A stretch of DNA of 64,000 nt from CAZMVY01 sp964653435 (lineage in GTDB: Bacteria > Planctomycetota > Phycisphaerae > UBA1845 > PWPN01). A model generated the notes under the pieces. The model was not told where the DNA came from. It worked only from the letters and a program-made list of their open reading frames with translations, and did not search any database. Location: assembly GCA_964653435.1 (NCBI GenBank), contig CAZZFA010000016.1, positions 3,245-67,244 of the forward strand, read 5' to 3'. Below, in pieces: positions 52,492 to 61,868 of the stretch (positions are counted from its first letter, which is position 1; the number at the start of each line of letters is the position of its first letter). A program made the translations under genes and the position numbers.

Positions 52492-53670
52492 ATGCGATTG
52501 AGCAGGCGTGTAACGGCCCTCGCCGAGTCGGCGACACTGGCGGTGTCGTCCAAGGCGGCGGCGATGAAGAAACAGGGGATCGACGTGGTGAGCTTCGGGG
52601 CCGGTGAACCGGATTTCGACACGCCGGCAAACGTGAAGGAGGCCGCCAAGAAGGCTCTCGACGAGGGCAAGACCAAGTACGCGACGCCGGCCTCCGGCAT
52701 CCTGCCCGCGAAGGAGGCTGTCTGCGCGAAGTTCAAGCGCGACAACGGCCTCACGTACGAGCCGTCGCAGGTAATCATCACCGTCGGCGGGAAGGAGGCC
52801 CTTTATCTCGCCTTCAGTGCCCTGGTAGACGAGGGCGATGAGGTCCTCCTGCCGGCGCCGTACTGGGTGAGCTACCCGGAACAGATCCAGCTCAACGGCG
52901 GCCGGCCCGTCATCCTGTCGGGGGCCGAGGCGAACAGCTTCAAGCTGCGGCCGGAGGAGATCGAGGCCGCCATCACGCCGAAGACGCGGGTGCTCGTGCT
53001 GAACTATCCGAGCAACCCCGGCGGCTTCTGCTATACGCCGGAGGAAGTCCGGGCGATTGCGGATGTCGTCGTCAGGCACGATATCATCGTCTTCTCGGAC
53101 GAGATGTACGATCGCCTCCTCTACGGGAACCAGAAGTTCCTGAGCTTTGCGGCGACGCGACCGGAGGCCTACGCGAAGACGGTCACGTTCAACGCCGGGT
53201 CGAAGACGTATTCGATGACCGGCTGGCGCGTCGGCTACGCGGCGGGCCCCAAGGAGATCATCAGCGCGATGGCCAAGCTGCAGAGCCAGACCACCAGCGG
53301 CCCCGCGACGTTCAACCAGTGGGCGCTGGCCGCAGCGCTGCAGGGCGACCAGTCCTCGGTCGAGACAATGCGGCAGGAGTTTGAACGACGGGCGGAGTAC
53401 ATGCACAAGCGGCTCAACGAGCTGCCGGGCGTGCGGTGCGTGCGGCCGACCGGCGCGTTCTACGCCTTTCCGAACGTCAGCGGAACGTACAAGAAGCTGG
53501 GCGTGAAGGGCTCGCTCGAGTTCTCGTCGAAGGTCCTGGACGAGGCGAAGGTCGCGCTCGTACCCGGCGTCGCATTCGGCAGCGACGAGCACGTGCGGCT
53601 CTCGTTCGCGACGAGCATGGAACAGATCAGGAAGGGGCTCGACCGGCTGGCGGAGTTTCTGGCGCGTTGA
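52492..53670 (+). CDS. Pyridoxal-phosphate aspartate/aromatic aminotransferase (class I)
   Basis: A 392-aa fold-type I aminotransferase of the thermophilic aspartate aminotransferase subgroup: VVSFGAGEPDFDTPANVKEA, LLPAPYWVSYPEQ, VLNYPSNPGG, the PLP-contacting SDEMYDRLLYG and the Schiff-base Lys in NAGSKTYSMTGWRVGYAAGP, ending with LRLSF-like HVRLSFATS. It interconverts aspartate or prephenate with glutamate. Start 52492 (MRLSRRVTALAESATLAVS) is family-typical. Confidence 0.93.
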   Translation: MRLSRRVTALAESATLAVSSKAAAMKKQGIDVVSFGAGEPDFDTPANVKEAAKKALDEGKTKYATPASGILPAKEAVCAKFKRDNGLTYEPSQVIITVGGKEALYLAFSALVDEGDEVLLPAPYWVSYPEQIQLNGGRPVILSGAEANSFKLRPEEIEAAITPKTRVLVLNYPSNPGGFCYTPEEVRAIADVVVRHDIIVFSDEMYDRLLYGNQKFLSFAATRPEAYAKTVTFNAGSKTYSMTGWRVGYAAGPKEIISAMAKLQSQTTSGPATFNQWALAAALQGDQSSVETMRQEFERRAEYMHKRLNELPGVRCVRPTGAFYAFPNVSGTYKKLGVKGSLEFSSKVLDEAKVALVPGVAFGSDEHVRLSFATSMEQIRKGLDRLAEFLAR

Positions 53671-53741
53671 GGCCCCGCCGGTTCGGAGCGGACGAGCCTT
53701 GACCGATCGGACGAATTGAGGAACAGCAGGAGGAACACGTG

Positions 53742-54665
53742 ATGTTGCAGGAACTGGGTCATCGACTGGCGCTCATGGGGATGGTGCTTGCGATGAGCGT
53801 GATGTGCGGGCGACTCGTTGCGGCGGAGGCCGACGCGGCGAAGACGCCGGGCGCAAGGCCGAAAAAGGTCCTCTATCTGACGCATTCGCAGGGATTCAAC
53901 CACCCCGTGCTGGGCCTTACGGAGAAGATCCTGCCGGAGCTGGGCCGGAAGTCGGGCGCCTTCGAGGTGACGTGCCTGGCAGGCTACAAGCAGAAACCCG
54001 ACCAGATCGACCTCTCGATGATCACCCCCGACTACCTCAAGCCGTTCGACGCGATCATCTTCTACACCACCGGCGCGCTGCCGCTGAAGCCCGAGCAGAA
54101 GAAGGCGATCATCGACTTCGTCAAGAGCGGCAAGGGGTTCGTGGGCATTCACTCCGCAACCGACTACAGCAAGGACCCGGACTACTGGCCGGACTTCGTG
54201 GACATGCTCGGCCCGCGTTTCAAGACACACGGCGCCAACGACGCCCCACTGTTCATCAGGGTGGACGACCCGAAGCACCCGGCGACGAAGATGCTGCCGC
54301 AGGAGTGGAAGATCGCCGACGAGATGTACCAGGTGATCGAGCCGGTGCCGCGGGACAAGTTCCACATCCTGCTGACCGTCGATACGGAGAAGTCGGACCC
54401 GGCGAACCTTGCAAGGAACAAGATGGAGAAGGGCAAGGTATATGAGGTGTCGTGGTGCCGGCTGTACGGCAAGGGACGGGTGTTCTACACGTCGCTCGGC
54501 CATCGCGAGGACGTCTGGGAGAATAAGCTCTACCAGGAACACCTGGTCGGGGGAATCCGCTGGGCGATGGGCGAGGGCCCCGCGGACGCGACGCCCGATG
54601 CAAAGCTCCGTGTGCCGCAGGAACGAGGCGAAAAGAAGAGCAGACCCCGGAAAACGGCCGAATAA
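53742..54665 (+). CDS. Secreted ThuA-domain protein, second copy
   Basis: A 307-aa protein with a signal peptide (LALMGMVLAMSVMCGRLVAA, residues 9-28). ThuA core: VLYLTHSQGFNHPVLGLTEK, FDAIIFYTTGALPLKPEQKK, FVKSGKGFVGIHSATDYSKD with the Cys-equivalent position occupied by His-Ser, GNGA-like THGANDAP, and CRLYGKGRVFYTSLGHRED. It is more typical of the family than the copy at 47.8 kb. The C-terminus is Lys/Arg-rich. AGGAGG 8 nt before ATG 53742. Located 71 bp after the aminotransferase, possibly co-transcribed. Confidence 0.9.
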   Translation: MLQELGHRLALMGMVLAMSVMCGRLVAAEADAAKTPGARPKKVLYLTHSQGFNHPVLGLTEKILPELGRKSGAFEVTCLAGYKQKPDQIDLSMITPDYLKPFDAIIFYTTGALPLKPEQKKAIIDFVKSGKGFVGIHSATDYSKDPDYWPDFVDMLGPRFKTHGANDAPLFIRVDDPKHPATKMLPQEWKIADEMYQVIEPVPRDKFHILLTVDTEKSDPANLARNKMEKGKVYEVSWCRLYGKGRVFYTSLGHREDVWENKLYQEHLVGGIRWAMGEGPADATPDAKLRVPQERGEKKSRPRKTAE

Positions 54666-54860
54666 TACCGACGAACGACCGAACTCGCAGTGGCGGACAC
54701 TGTCGGACGTGACAACCGCCCCGGGCCGTTGTGCGTGAGCAGGGCGCCCGTCGCAGGAGATGGTGCGCCTTGCGGACCGTCCGAAGCGACGGGCAACGTG
54801 TGCTCGGAGCGAGCGCCCGGAAGGACGTCGCGCCGCAACGGGGTTGTGAGGCGCAAGATC

Positions 54861-55265
54861 GTGAGCACCGAGCCCGATGCAGACGCCAAGGGGTCGCTGC
54901 CACCCGACGCCGCCGATCCGACGACGGACCGCGATCGACCCTGGCTCACGCAGGCCGCTCTCTATCCCCGCTGCTACACGTGGTACGTGTTCCTCTCGTC
55001 GCTGGACCTGATGCTTACCTGGCTGGTGATCCACATGGAGGGAAGCGAGCTCAACGCGGCGGCCGTGTGGGTCATCCAACGATGGGACCTGCACGGACTG
55101 ATCGTTTTCAAGTTCCTCCTCGTCACGCTGGTAATCGGCATCTGCGAAGTGGTGGGCCGGCGCAATCGGCCGCTCGGACGGGCGCTGGCCGTCCTCGCCG
55201 CCGGCATCACGGCCATCCCCGTCGCGCTTACCGTCGCGGCGCTGGCGACCGGCTTTATGCGATGA
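54861..55265 (+). CDS. DUF5658-like small membrane protein
   Basis: A 134-aa protein with about 30 disordered residues and three membrane helices. YTWYVFLSSLDLMLTWLVIH begins helix 1, and GSELNAAAVWVIQ and FKFLLVTLVIGICEVVGRR match DUF5658 proteins by eye. Function unknown. The start is uncertain: GTG 54861 has GAGGCG upstream, and GTG 54846 or 54690 would extend it in frame. Convergent with pyrE, 8 bp apart. Confidence 0.65.
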   Translation: MSTEPDADAKGSLPPDAADPTTDRDRPWLTQAALYPRCYTWYVFLSSLDLMLTWLVIHMEGSELNAAAVWVIQRWDLHGLIVFKFLLVTLVIGICEVVGRRNRPLGRALAVLAAGITAIPVALTVAALATGFMR

Positions 55266-55273
55266 GGCGAGGG

Positions 55274-55798
55274 TCAGGCCACCGCGTCGAGATCGGCCTT
55301 GGTCAGCAGCGCCTCGTACCGGATGCCGGCCTCGGCAAATCGCTCGCCGCCGCCTTCCTGCCGGTCGATTACGGTGACGACCTTTTCCACGATCGCCCCG
55401 GCGTCGGTCAGCGACTTGACCGCCTCGATGGCCTGGCCGCCGGTCGTCGTGACATCCTCCACGAGCAGGACGTGGTCGCCCTTTTCGATACGGCCCTCGA
55501 CGAGCTTGCCCGTACCGTAGTCCTTCTTCTGGTTGCGGACGATGACGAACGGTAACCCGCATGCCATCGACGTGGCCGCCGCCAGCGCCACCGCCCCGAG
55601 TTCGGCCCCGGCGATACGGGCCGTCATGGGGGTCACATGCACGGCGAGGCGCCGGCCGAGTTCCTGGAGTATCGCCGGCTGGGTCTCGAACAGGTACTTA
55701 TCGAGATAGTACCTGCTGCGTTTGCCCGACCGGAGAACGAAATCGCCCTCCAGATACGCCGCCTGCCGGATCGCCGCCGCCAGTTCCCGGTCTGTCAT
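55274..55798 (-). CDS. pyrE: Orotate phosphoribosyltransferase
   Basis: A 174-aa enzyme adding orotate to PRPP in pyrimidine synthesis. FVLRSGKRSRYYLDKYLFET at the N-terminus, IAGAELGAVALAAATSMA, VRNQKKDYGTGKLVEG and the PRPP-binding motif VLLVEDVTTTGGQAIEAV are diagnostic. GGAGTGAG lies just before the ATG. Single-gene unit. Confidence 0.95.
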   Translation of the reverse strand: MTDRELAAAIRQAAYLEGDFVLRSGKRSRYYLDKYLFETQPAILQELGRRLAVHVTPMTARIAGAELGAVALAAATSMACGLPFVIVRNQKKDYGTGKLVEGRIEKGDHVLLVEDVTTTGGQAIEAVKSLTDAGAIVEKVVTVIDRQEGGGERFAEAGIRYEALLTKADLDAVA

Positions 55799-56164
55799 GT
55801 CTCACTCCGTCCGGGCCGCGATCTCCCGCGCGCCCGTGGTCATGACTCTAGCCCGCCGCCACGAAATGGACAAGAGGGCCGAGGGGGATTAGAGTCGCGA
55901 CGCGCGGTGCGAGGCTCCGGGACGTGCCAAGGCGGCATCCTGAGCGCCGCGAAGGATCCTGCATCCGATTGGCGTTGAGCCGATCAAGCGCAGCGGCGGA
56001 AGAAGACCGGGACGCTTACCCCGCCCGGTGCGCTCGGTGGTGCGAACGCAAAACGGAAGCCGGATGCTTCGCTGCGATCAGAATGACGGTCGCGAGCCAT
56101 GCCCCGGAACCCGGGCATGCCCGAAGCTTGCCGCCGGTGAAAGGGCGCCCTGAGGGTGGATGGA
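55799..56164. other. Intergenic region with CATTCTGAG-type repeats
   Basis: About 365 bp without a gene. CATCCTGAGCGCCGCGAAGG (55936-55955) and a reverse-oriented GCTTCGCTGCGATCAGAATG (about 56066-56085) are paired copies of the dispersed motif, facing each other across about 110 bp. Confidence 0.5.
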
Positions 56165-57166
56165 ATGGGTGACGACGATCTGACGATGCTTGCTGCCGTC
56201 CGCGAGGCCGGCGCCCGGCTCACCGCAGAGATCGCCAAGGTGATCGTCGGCCAGCAGACGATCGTGCAACAACTCCTCACGGCCCTGTTCTGCGAAGGCC
56301 ACGTCGTGATCGTCGGCGTGCCGGGCTTGGCCAAGACCCTGCTGGTCAAGACGCTTGCGGAGGTCCTCGACTGGCAGTTCCGGCGCATCCAGTTCACGCC
56401 CGACATGATGCCCGCCGATATCATCGGCACGGAGCTGATCCAGGAAGACCGGGCAACGGGCCGTCGCGAGCTGCGCTTCGCGAAGGGGCCGGTGTTCGCC
56501 AACATCGTGCTGGCCGACGAAATCAACCGCGCCCCGCCGAAGACGCAGGCGGCCCTTCTCGAGGCGATGCAGGAGTATCACGTCACCAGCGGCGGCGTCT
56601 CGTACGCGCTCGACCGGCCGTTCGTCGTCGTCGCCACGCAGAACCCGATCGAGCAGGAGGGTACCTACCCCCTTCCGGAGGCGCAGCTCGATCGCTTCAT
56701 GTTCAGCCTGTGGATAGACTACCCCGGCGAGGCGGAGGAAGAGACCATCGTCGAACAGACTACCGCCCCGCCGTCGTACACGCTCAACCGCATCCTGTCG
56801 CGCGAGCAGATGCTCGCATATCAACAACTCGTCCGGCGCGTGCCCGTCAGCCGTCACGTGATCAGGTACGCTTCGTCCCTGGCGAGAGCGTCCAGGCCGC
56901 GCGGGCAGGCCGATGCCTACGTCCGCAAGTACGTCGAATGGGGAGCCGGCCCCCGGGCGTCGCAGTACCTCGTGCTTGGCGCGAAGGCCCGTGCCGTCAT
57001 GGCCGGCCGGCCCGCACCCTCAACTGCCGACGTCCGCGAGGTGGCGATGGCCGTCCTTCGGCATCGGATCATCCCGAACTACGCGGCCGTCGGAGACGGA
57101 GTGACGGCCGCCGATATCGTGGGCTACCTCCTCGACCGGGTCGCCGAGCCGGATTACAGCCGCTGA
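56165..57166 (+). CDS. MoxR-family AAA ATPase
   Basis: A 333-aa MoxR ATPase: Walker A GVPGLAKTLLVKTLA (residue 47), FTPDMMPADIIGTELI, Walker B NIVLADEINRAPPKTQAALL, and the sensor region VVATQNPIEQEGTYPLPEAQ-LDRF. MoxR proteins act as chaperones for VWA-domain or periplasmic metal proteins and usually precede DUF58, transglutaminase or VWA genes; none follows here. ATG 56165 is chosen over GTG 56156 because GAGG fits its spacing. Confidence 0.93.
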   Translation: MGDDDLTMLAAVREAGARLTAEIAKVIVGQQTIVQQLLTALFCEGHVVIVGVPGLAKTLLVKTLAEVLDWQFRRIQFTPDMMPADIIGTELIQEDRATGRRELRFAKGPVFANIVLADEINRAPPKTQAALLEAMQEYHVTSGGVSYALDRPFVVVATQNPIEQEGTYPLPEAQLDRFMFSLWIDYPGEAEEETIVEQTTAPPSYTLNRILSREQMLAYQQLVRRVPVSRHVIRYASSLARASRPRGQADAYVRKYVEWGAGPRASQYLVLGAKARAVMAGRPAPSTADVREVAMAVLRHRIIPNYAAVGDGVTAADIVGYLLDRVAEPDYSR

Positions 57167-57498
57167 CGTTCCTCGCCCGGCGAAGGGGAGAGCAGAGCCG
57201 AGCGTAACTTGGGCCGAAGAAGCACCGCCGTAGCCGGCCGTTCGCCCCCGCTTCGACCGGCCGTACTTGCGTGTCGCACCCTCATCGAATCGGCCGGAGC
57301 CGTTACGGACGACCTGCGACACGATGCTGTCGTCGTTAATGCGGATGCGGCCGGCGGCATCCGTCTCGCCTCCGCGTCCGTGGGTTATCCGCGGCATCGC
57401 TCAAGTCCCATAAGGAATCCGCCGAAGCATGTAACATCCGCCGCGCCCGCAGTGTGCGCGGATTCCGACGCGGAGGGCCAAGGCACCCGGAGACAGGC
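57167..57498. other. Intergenic region without recognisable gene
   Basis: About 330 bp. No conserved ORF, hairpin terminator or riboswitch (including the c-di-GMP GEMM core) could be recognised upstream of the surface-protein gene. Confidence 0.4.
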
Positions 57499-59199
57499 AT
57501 GGTTGCGTTCGTAACGAATTGTCCGTACGAAAGTTGCAGGCGGACTACGCCGTGTGCCAATACGCTCCAGCTTTCCCCGTCAACGGCTCCCGGACGGAAT
57601 CCGCAGGCCACCGCGCACCGAGGCGCCCGCAGAGGACCGCTGCTTCCCGGCCGCGGTCTTCTTTGCGGGGTGATCGCGTTTCTGCTGCCAGTGCTGCCGG
57701 CGGCGGCGAACACGGCCCCGACGGCAGCGGCCGTCAGCGACCTGACCACACCCGACACCGCCGTAAGCCTCACGCTCGAAGCCACCGACGCTGACGGCGA
57801 CGCGCTCAGCTACGTCATCGCGACCCTGCCGAGTTCCGGCACGGTGAAGGTGGGCACTGCAACGCTCGCCTCCGGCGACCTGCCCTACACGATTCCCGAC
57901 GGCGGCAAGGCAGTCACCTACACTCCGGCAGCGACGACGCACGGCTCCGTAACCTTTACATATAAAGCCAACGACGGGACGGTAGACTCCGCCGCAGCCA
58001 CGGTGACCGTGATCGTAAACCAGCCCCCCGTCGCCACCGCTGCCACCGCCATCATCCCGCTGAATAAGGACGCGAAGATCACGCTCGCTGGGACGGACCC
58101 GGATGGCGATACGCTCTCGTATACCGTCGTCTCGGTCCCGGGCCACGGCGTGCTCACCGCCGGCACAAGCACGATCACCACCGCCGGCCTGCCTTTTGCG
58201 CTGGGGTCCGGCAAAAAGGAGGTAACATACACGCCGGACGCCGGCTATCACGGCCCGGACAGCTTCACCTTCGAGGTCGCCGATACGTGGCAGGCGTCGG
58301 AACCGGCAACCCAAACGATCCAGGTGAACACGCGGCCGACCGTGGCCAGTTTCACCGTCTACGCGCCTCCCGCCGGCGAGAAGGACATCACGCTCCGCGG
58401 CGCGGATGCCGACCGCGACCCCATTTGCTATGTCCTTCTCAGTCTGCCCGCACACGGAGCTTTGAAGGATGGCGGGCAGGAGATCGAATCCGATCAACTG
58501 CCGTACACGGTGACGGACGCCGCCGGCACGGTACAGTACTATCCCGTCGCGGGCTACATGGGCACGGACAGCTTCCACTATGAGGTCACAGATGGAATCG
58601 AGACCTCCTCGCTCGGGATTATCAGCATCGCCATCAACTCCCCCCCGATCGGTGCCGACACGGCGGCCGTTGCCGATGCGACGGGCACGGCCGTGGTCAC
58701 TCTCCTGCCCACAGACGCGGACGGCGACACGCTGCAGGTAAACCTCGTCACGTTGCCTTCGCACGGCACGATCAGCATCGGCGGCAGCACGATCACGGAC
58801 ACGACGAAGGCGTATGCCGTGTCGAGCAGCGGGCTGCCGGTTACCTACCAGGCCGCTTACGACTACGCGGGGACAGACGCGTTCACGTGGCAGGTAACGG
58901 ACGCGAAGGATACGGCCGGGCCGTACCGGGTGTCCGTAAGCATCCCGTCGGCCGTGCCCGCCCCCGCCGCAACCGAACCGGCCGCGCCGCCGTCGGACGA
59001 TGCCGGCGGAAACGGTTCGGCGGGAAACGAGCCTCCCGCATCTCCGGAAACCAGCAGGGATCTGTCGAACGTAGACTTCGACCCTTGCGGCAGCAGCGGC
59101 CCGGTGGAGGCCGCCGCGCTCAGCCTGACGGTGATGGCCGGCATGCTGAGCACATCGGTTTGGCGGGGCCGCAGCGCGAGTCGCCGACGCCGGGTATAA
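57499..59199 (+). CDS. Surface protein with tandem cadherin-like domains and MYXO-CTERM-like tail
   Basis: A 566-aa exported protein. A hydrophobic signal (residues 53-70, LLCGVIAFLLPVLPAAA) follows a long basic N-region. Four tandem repeats of about 95 residues (about 72-450) share ATDADGD/DPDGDTLSY, LPSHG..., a YTP.AGYHG.DSFTFEV strand and a final NxPP boundary, as in bacterial cadherin-like (VCBS/tandem-95) calcium-binding domains. A Pro-rich linker leads to the tail CGSSGPVEAAALSLTVMAG and a poly-Arg end (RRRR), reminiscent of MYXO-CTERM sorting signals. Probably an adhesin. ATG 57499 is preceded by GGAGA. Confidence 0.82.
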   Translation: MVAFVTNCPYESCRRTTPCANTLQLSPSTAPGRNPQATAHRGARRGPLLPGRGLLCGVIAFLLPVLPAAANTAPTAAAVSDLTTPDTAVSLTLEATDADGDALSYVIATLPSSGTVKVGTATLASGDLPYTIPDGGKAVTYTPAATTHGSVTFTYKANDGTVDSAAATVTVIVNQPPVATAATAIIPLNKDAKITLAGTDPDGDTLSYTVVSVPGHGVLTAGTSTITTAGLPFALGSGKKEVTYTPDAGYHGPDSFTFEVADTWQASEPATQTIQVNTRPTVASFTVYAPPAGEKDITLRGADADRDPICYVLLSLPAHGALKDGGQEIESDQLPYTVTDAAGTVQYYPVAGYMGTDSFHYEVTDGIETSSLGIISIAINSPPIGADTAAVADATGTAVVTLLPTDADGDTLQVNLVTLPSHGTISIGGSTITDTTKAYAVSSSGLPVTYQAAYDYAGTDAFTWQVTDAKDTAGPYRVSVSIPSAVPAPAATEPAAPPSDDAGGNGSAGNEPPASPETSRDLSNVDFDPCGSSGPVEAAALSLTVMAGMLSTSVWRGRSASRRRRV

Positions 59200-59265
59200 G
59201 GGCTACGGGGCGGTTCGTGAGAGACCGCGCGGTAGCGGAAAGCCCTCCTCTGTCGGGATGCACAC

Positions 59266-59967
59266 ATGAAGACCTTGCGTCTGCTCGGCGGTTTGCTGGC
59301 CCTGGGCGCGGGCGCGGTGGCGGCGGGATGGCTCCTCACGCACAGCGAGACGGCCCGGCTCCGGGCTGAGCGCGACCGCCTCGAACAGGAACGCCGACAA
59401 CTCCAGGAAGTGGTGAACCGCCTCACGACCGAACGACGCGTCGCCGAAGTGATCGTAACCGATCAGCAGCGCGATCCTCAGGGCAACGTCACGCAAACAG
59501 AGATCCAGTTCATCCAGCTCGATCGGGCCGGCCACCCCCTGCCGCCGCGATCGTTCCGCCTGCCCGGAAGCGTGCTCTACTTCGACGGGCTGGTGATCAA
59601 GTTCGCCGACGAGTTCGTTCAGGCGGGCGATCCGCTTCGCGGCCAGAGCATCCTGCTCTTTCGCCGAATCTTCAGCGAGGTAGTGGCTCCGCAGGACGGG
59701 TTGCCGATCGACGTGCCCGGCCGGGTGCCCGACCCGTTTCGCCTGGCGGACAAGCCCGGCGAGTTCGAACAGCGCCTCTGGGGGCGGTTCTGGTCGTACG
59801 TGACCGATCCGGCGGCGGCGAAGAAGGAGGGCATCCGCATCGCCCAGGGCGAGGCCGTGTACGCGCCGATGACCACGGGCCAGCGATGGACGCTGACGCT
59901 CGAGGCGGACGGGGGGCTGAACCTGCATATCACGGCACCGGCGACCGTGCCGGCGAAGGAGCGATGA
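59266..59967 (+). CDS. Membrane-anchored coiled-coil hypothetical protein
   Basis: A 233-aa protein: an N-terminal membrane segment (LLGGLLALGAGAVAAGWLL, residues 6-24), a coiled coil (ETARLRAERDRLEQERRQLQ), and a C-terminal beta-rich domain with VTQTEIQFIQLDRAGHPLPP and GSVLYFDGLVIKFADEFV. I recall similar uncharacterised proteins in planctomycetes but cannot name the family. It lies 66 bp after the cadherin-like protein on the same strand. Confidence 0.75.
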   Translation: MKTLRLLGGLLALGAGAVAAGWLLTHSETARLRAERDRLEQERRQLQEVVNRLTTERRVAEVIVTDQQRDPQGNVTQTEIQFIQLDRAGHPLPPRSFRLPGSVLYFDGLVIKFADEFVQAGDPLRGQSILLFRRIFSEVVAPQDGLPIDVPGRVPDPFRLADKPGEFEQRLWGRFWSYVTDPAAAKKEGIRIAQGEAVYAPMTTGQRWTLTLEADGGLNLHITAPATVPAKER

Positions 59968-59973
59968 CCAGAG

Positions 59974-60144
59974 CCGAATGTCGAAGCCCGAATGACGAAG
60001 GAAACCCCAAATCCGAATGACGAGGGCGGGTCGGGGCGGGATGGCCGTTCGGCGTCGGGCGTTCGCCGCCCGTTCGTCATTTGAGCATTCGTCATTCTTT
60101 CGTCATTCGGGTTTCGACATTCGGGCTTCGCCATTCGACATTTC
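59974..60144. repeat. Long imperfect palindrome of GAATGACGA units
   Basis: Bases 59974-60003 and 60095-60124 are inverted copies matching at 28 of 30 positions. Between and around them the unit GAATGACGA, or its complement TCGTCATTC, recurs at least six times (for example 60015-60023, 60089-60097, 60100-60108). It separates convergent genes and could form a large cruciform or bidirectional hairpin. Confidence 0.8.
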
Positions 60145-60159
60145 GGGGGTTGTGTACGC

Positions 60160-61386
60160 TCATGCCGGCAACGCCGGTCTCTTGGCCGGGATGAAGAACA
60201 CGCCGAGGATGCTCGCGGCAGCGGCGAGGGAGCCGACGGCGAACGTCCACTGATAGCCCACGTGGGTCCACAGGATGCCGCCGAGCAGCGGCATGGAGAC
60301 GGCCGCGACGTGGTTCATGGCGACGCCCAGGCTCAGGGTAGGCGTGCGCTCCTCGGGCGGGGCGATCCTGCCGACGTAGGTCGTCAGGGCCATGGACATG
60401 ACGAAGAACGCGCCGTCCACGACGAACAGCGCGTGGAGGAGATGGATGTTGTGCAGGAAGATGTATCCGCCGAAGACGACGGCCATGCTCGCGTAGTACG
60501 TCATCAGGACCCGGCGCTCGCCGAGACGATCGATGAGCCGCCCGACGAGGGGCGAGAGGAACCAGCCGATGGCCTGGGTGGTCAACCAGAGCACGAGCAT
60601 CGTGGTCAGCGGAGTGCCGTAGACCTTGACCAGGAGGAAGCCGGAGAAGGCGATGAAGATCTGCTTGCGCCAGCCTTCGAGAAGGCAGAGCATATAGTAC
60701 GTGGCGTAGCGGCGGCGGACGACGAGGCGCGGACGGGGAGCCTTGATCTCGCGCGGGATGGCGAGGCAGGCCACGGCGGCGAGCAGCGCGGCGGCGCCGG
60801 CGAGCAGCCACAGCGGACGGATCGGCACGCCGCCCACGTGAAGCACGAGGGCCAGGACCAGCCCGGCCGCCGCCCCCACGGCGCCGGCGGCGGAGATCTG
60901 GCCGAGGCGATGGCCGGAGCGACCCGGCTCGGAGAGCGAGAGGGTCATGGAGTTCGGCAGCGGCATCCAGATGTGCAGGCCCTGACTCCAGATCAGGCTC
61001 GTGATGATCAGCCAGGGGAAGGTCGGTACCACGGAGTACGCGCTGAGGCCGACGCCCAGGAACACCAGAACCGCCGCGCCGATGACAGGCTCCGCAACTC
61101 CCGCCAGGAGAGCCAGGATCAGGAGCGCGGTAATCCCGCAGCTCTCACGGAAGGCCTCGAGGATTCCCTGCTGCTGGCCGGTAAGGCGCATCTCCTGGCC
61201 GACGAAGCTCGCGTTCAGCCCGAGTTGCAGCGTCATGGCAAAGCCGACGCCGGCCACGGCAAGTCCGAGGAAGAAGAGGCTGCGACGGCGGTAGCGCGCC
61301 GGTAACGAGGGGGCGACAATGACCGGCGAGGGGAGAGAATCCGCGGAAACGGTCTCGGTGCCCGCGGACGCGGTGGTACTGCTCAC
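60160..61386 (-). CDS. Major facilitator superfamily transporter
   Basis: A 408-aa, 12-helix MFS permease. TM1 begins at SLFFLGLAVAGVGFAMTLQL; the A-motif equivalent after the sixth helix is LVGRLIDRLGERRVLMTYY. Loops are short and the centre has a basic cytoplasmic loop (PREIKAPRPRLVVRRRYA). Substrate not inferable. GTG 61386 is selected because GGAG is 8 nt upstream; GTG 61425 would add 13 residues. Confidence 0.88.
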   Translation of the reverse strand: MSSTTASAGTETVSADSLPSPVIVAPSLPARYRRRSLFFLGLAVAGVGFAMTLQLGLNASFVGQEMRLTGQQQGILEAFRESCGITALLILALLAGVAEPVIGAAVLVFLGVGLSAYSVVPTFPWLIITSLIWSQGLHIWMPLPNSMTLSLSEPGRSGHRLGQISAAGAVGAAAGLVLALVLHVGGVPIRPLWLLAGAAALLAAVACLAIPREIKAPRPRLVVRRRYATYYMLCLLEGWRKQIFIAFSGFLLVKVYGTPLTTMLVLWLTTQAIGWFLSPLVGRLIDRLGERRVLMTYYASMAVVFGGYIFLHNIHLLHALFVVDGAFFVMSMALTTYVGRIAPPEERTPTLSLGVAMNHVAAVSMPLLGGILWTHVGYQWTFAVGSLAAAASILGVFFIPAKRPALPA

Positions 61387-61868
61387 GCACGGATCTCCGA
61401 CACACGAAGCCCGGTTCGCCGGCACGGACCCGCCGTCGAAGAGGGCGAAAAACAGGCGTTACCCCCGCCGCCATACGCGTTTGTCTTGTGGGAAGGCCCG
61501 TTCACGCGGGAGGCAACGCCCCGTGTGAGTTTATACCGCGCCGCCGGGCGCGAACGCCAGCCATCCGACGCGGCTGCCACATATCGCCGCGCTCGGTTCG
61601 AGAGTTTCGTTCGTTTCCAACCCCATAGCGCCGGCCTCGCCCGCAGCCCAATACGAAGCGCGGCATCTACGAGGCGGCCGCGATCTCGGAGAGACTGCAC
61701 TCCACATGGAGGGCGAGCATCTCGCCGCTCTCGAAGTCGAATCGGCACGCATCGGCCTGCCCTACCCGCTTGGGGGCAGACGATTCCGTCCGTTCCGGGC
61801 GCCGCACAGGTGATACAGCTACGGCGCGATCATGCACCCGGTACGCCGGCCGTGCAACCGAAACAGCA
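61387..61868. repeat. Repeat-containing intergenic region
   Basis: About 480 bp without a gene. TCGGTTCGAGAGTTTCGTTC (about 61594-61613) is the reverse complement of the module at about 38350-38370, and a related degenerate copy lies near 63535. AGACTGCACTCCAC and GAATCGGCACGC(A) near 61692 and 61738 recur near 38505 and 63630. The three loci share a decayed repeat family. Confidence 0.6.

Noticed and set aside
57499..57660. Alternative start closer to the signal peptide of the cadherin-like protein
   Set aside because: No ATG, GTG or TTG in frame lies just before the hydrophobic segment, so the long N-region is kept.
59974..60144. CRISPR-like repetition of short units
   Set aside because: Units are irregularly spaced and in both orientations, without constant-length spacers or cas genes.
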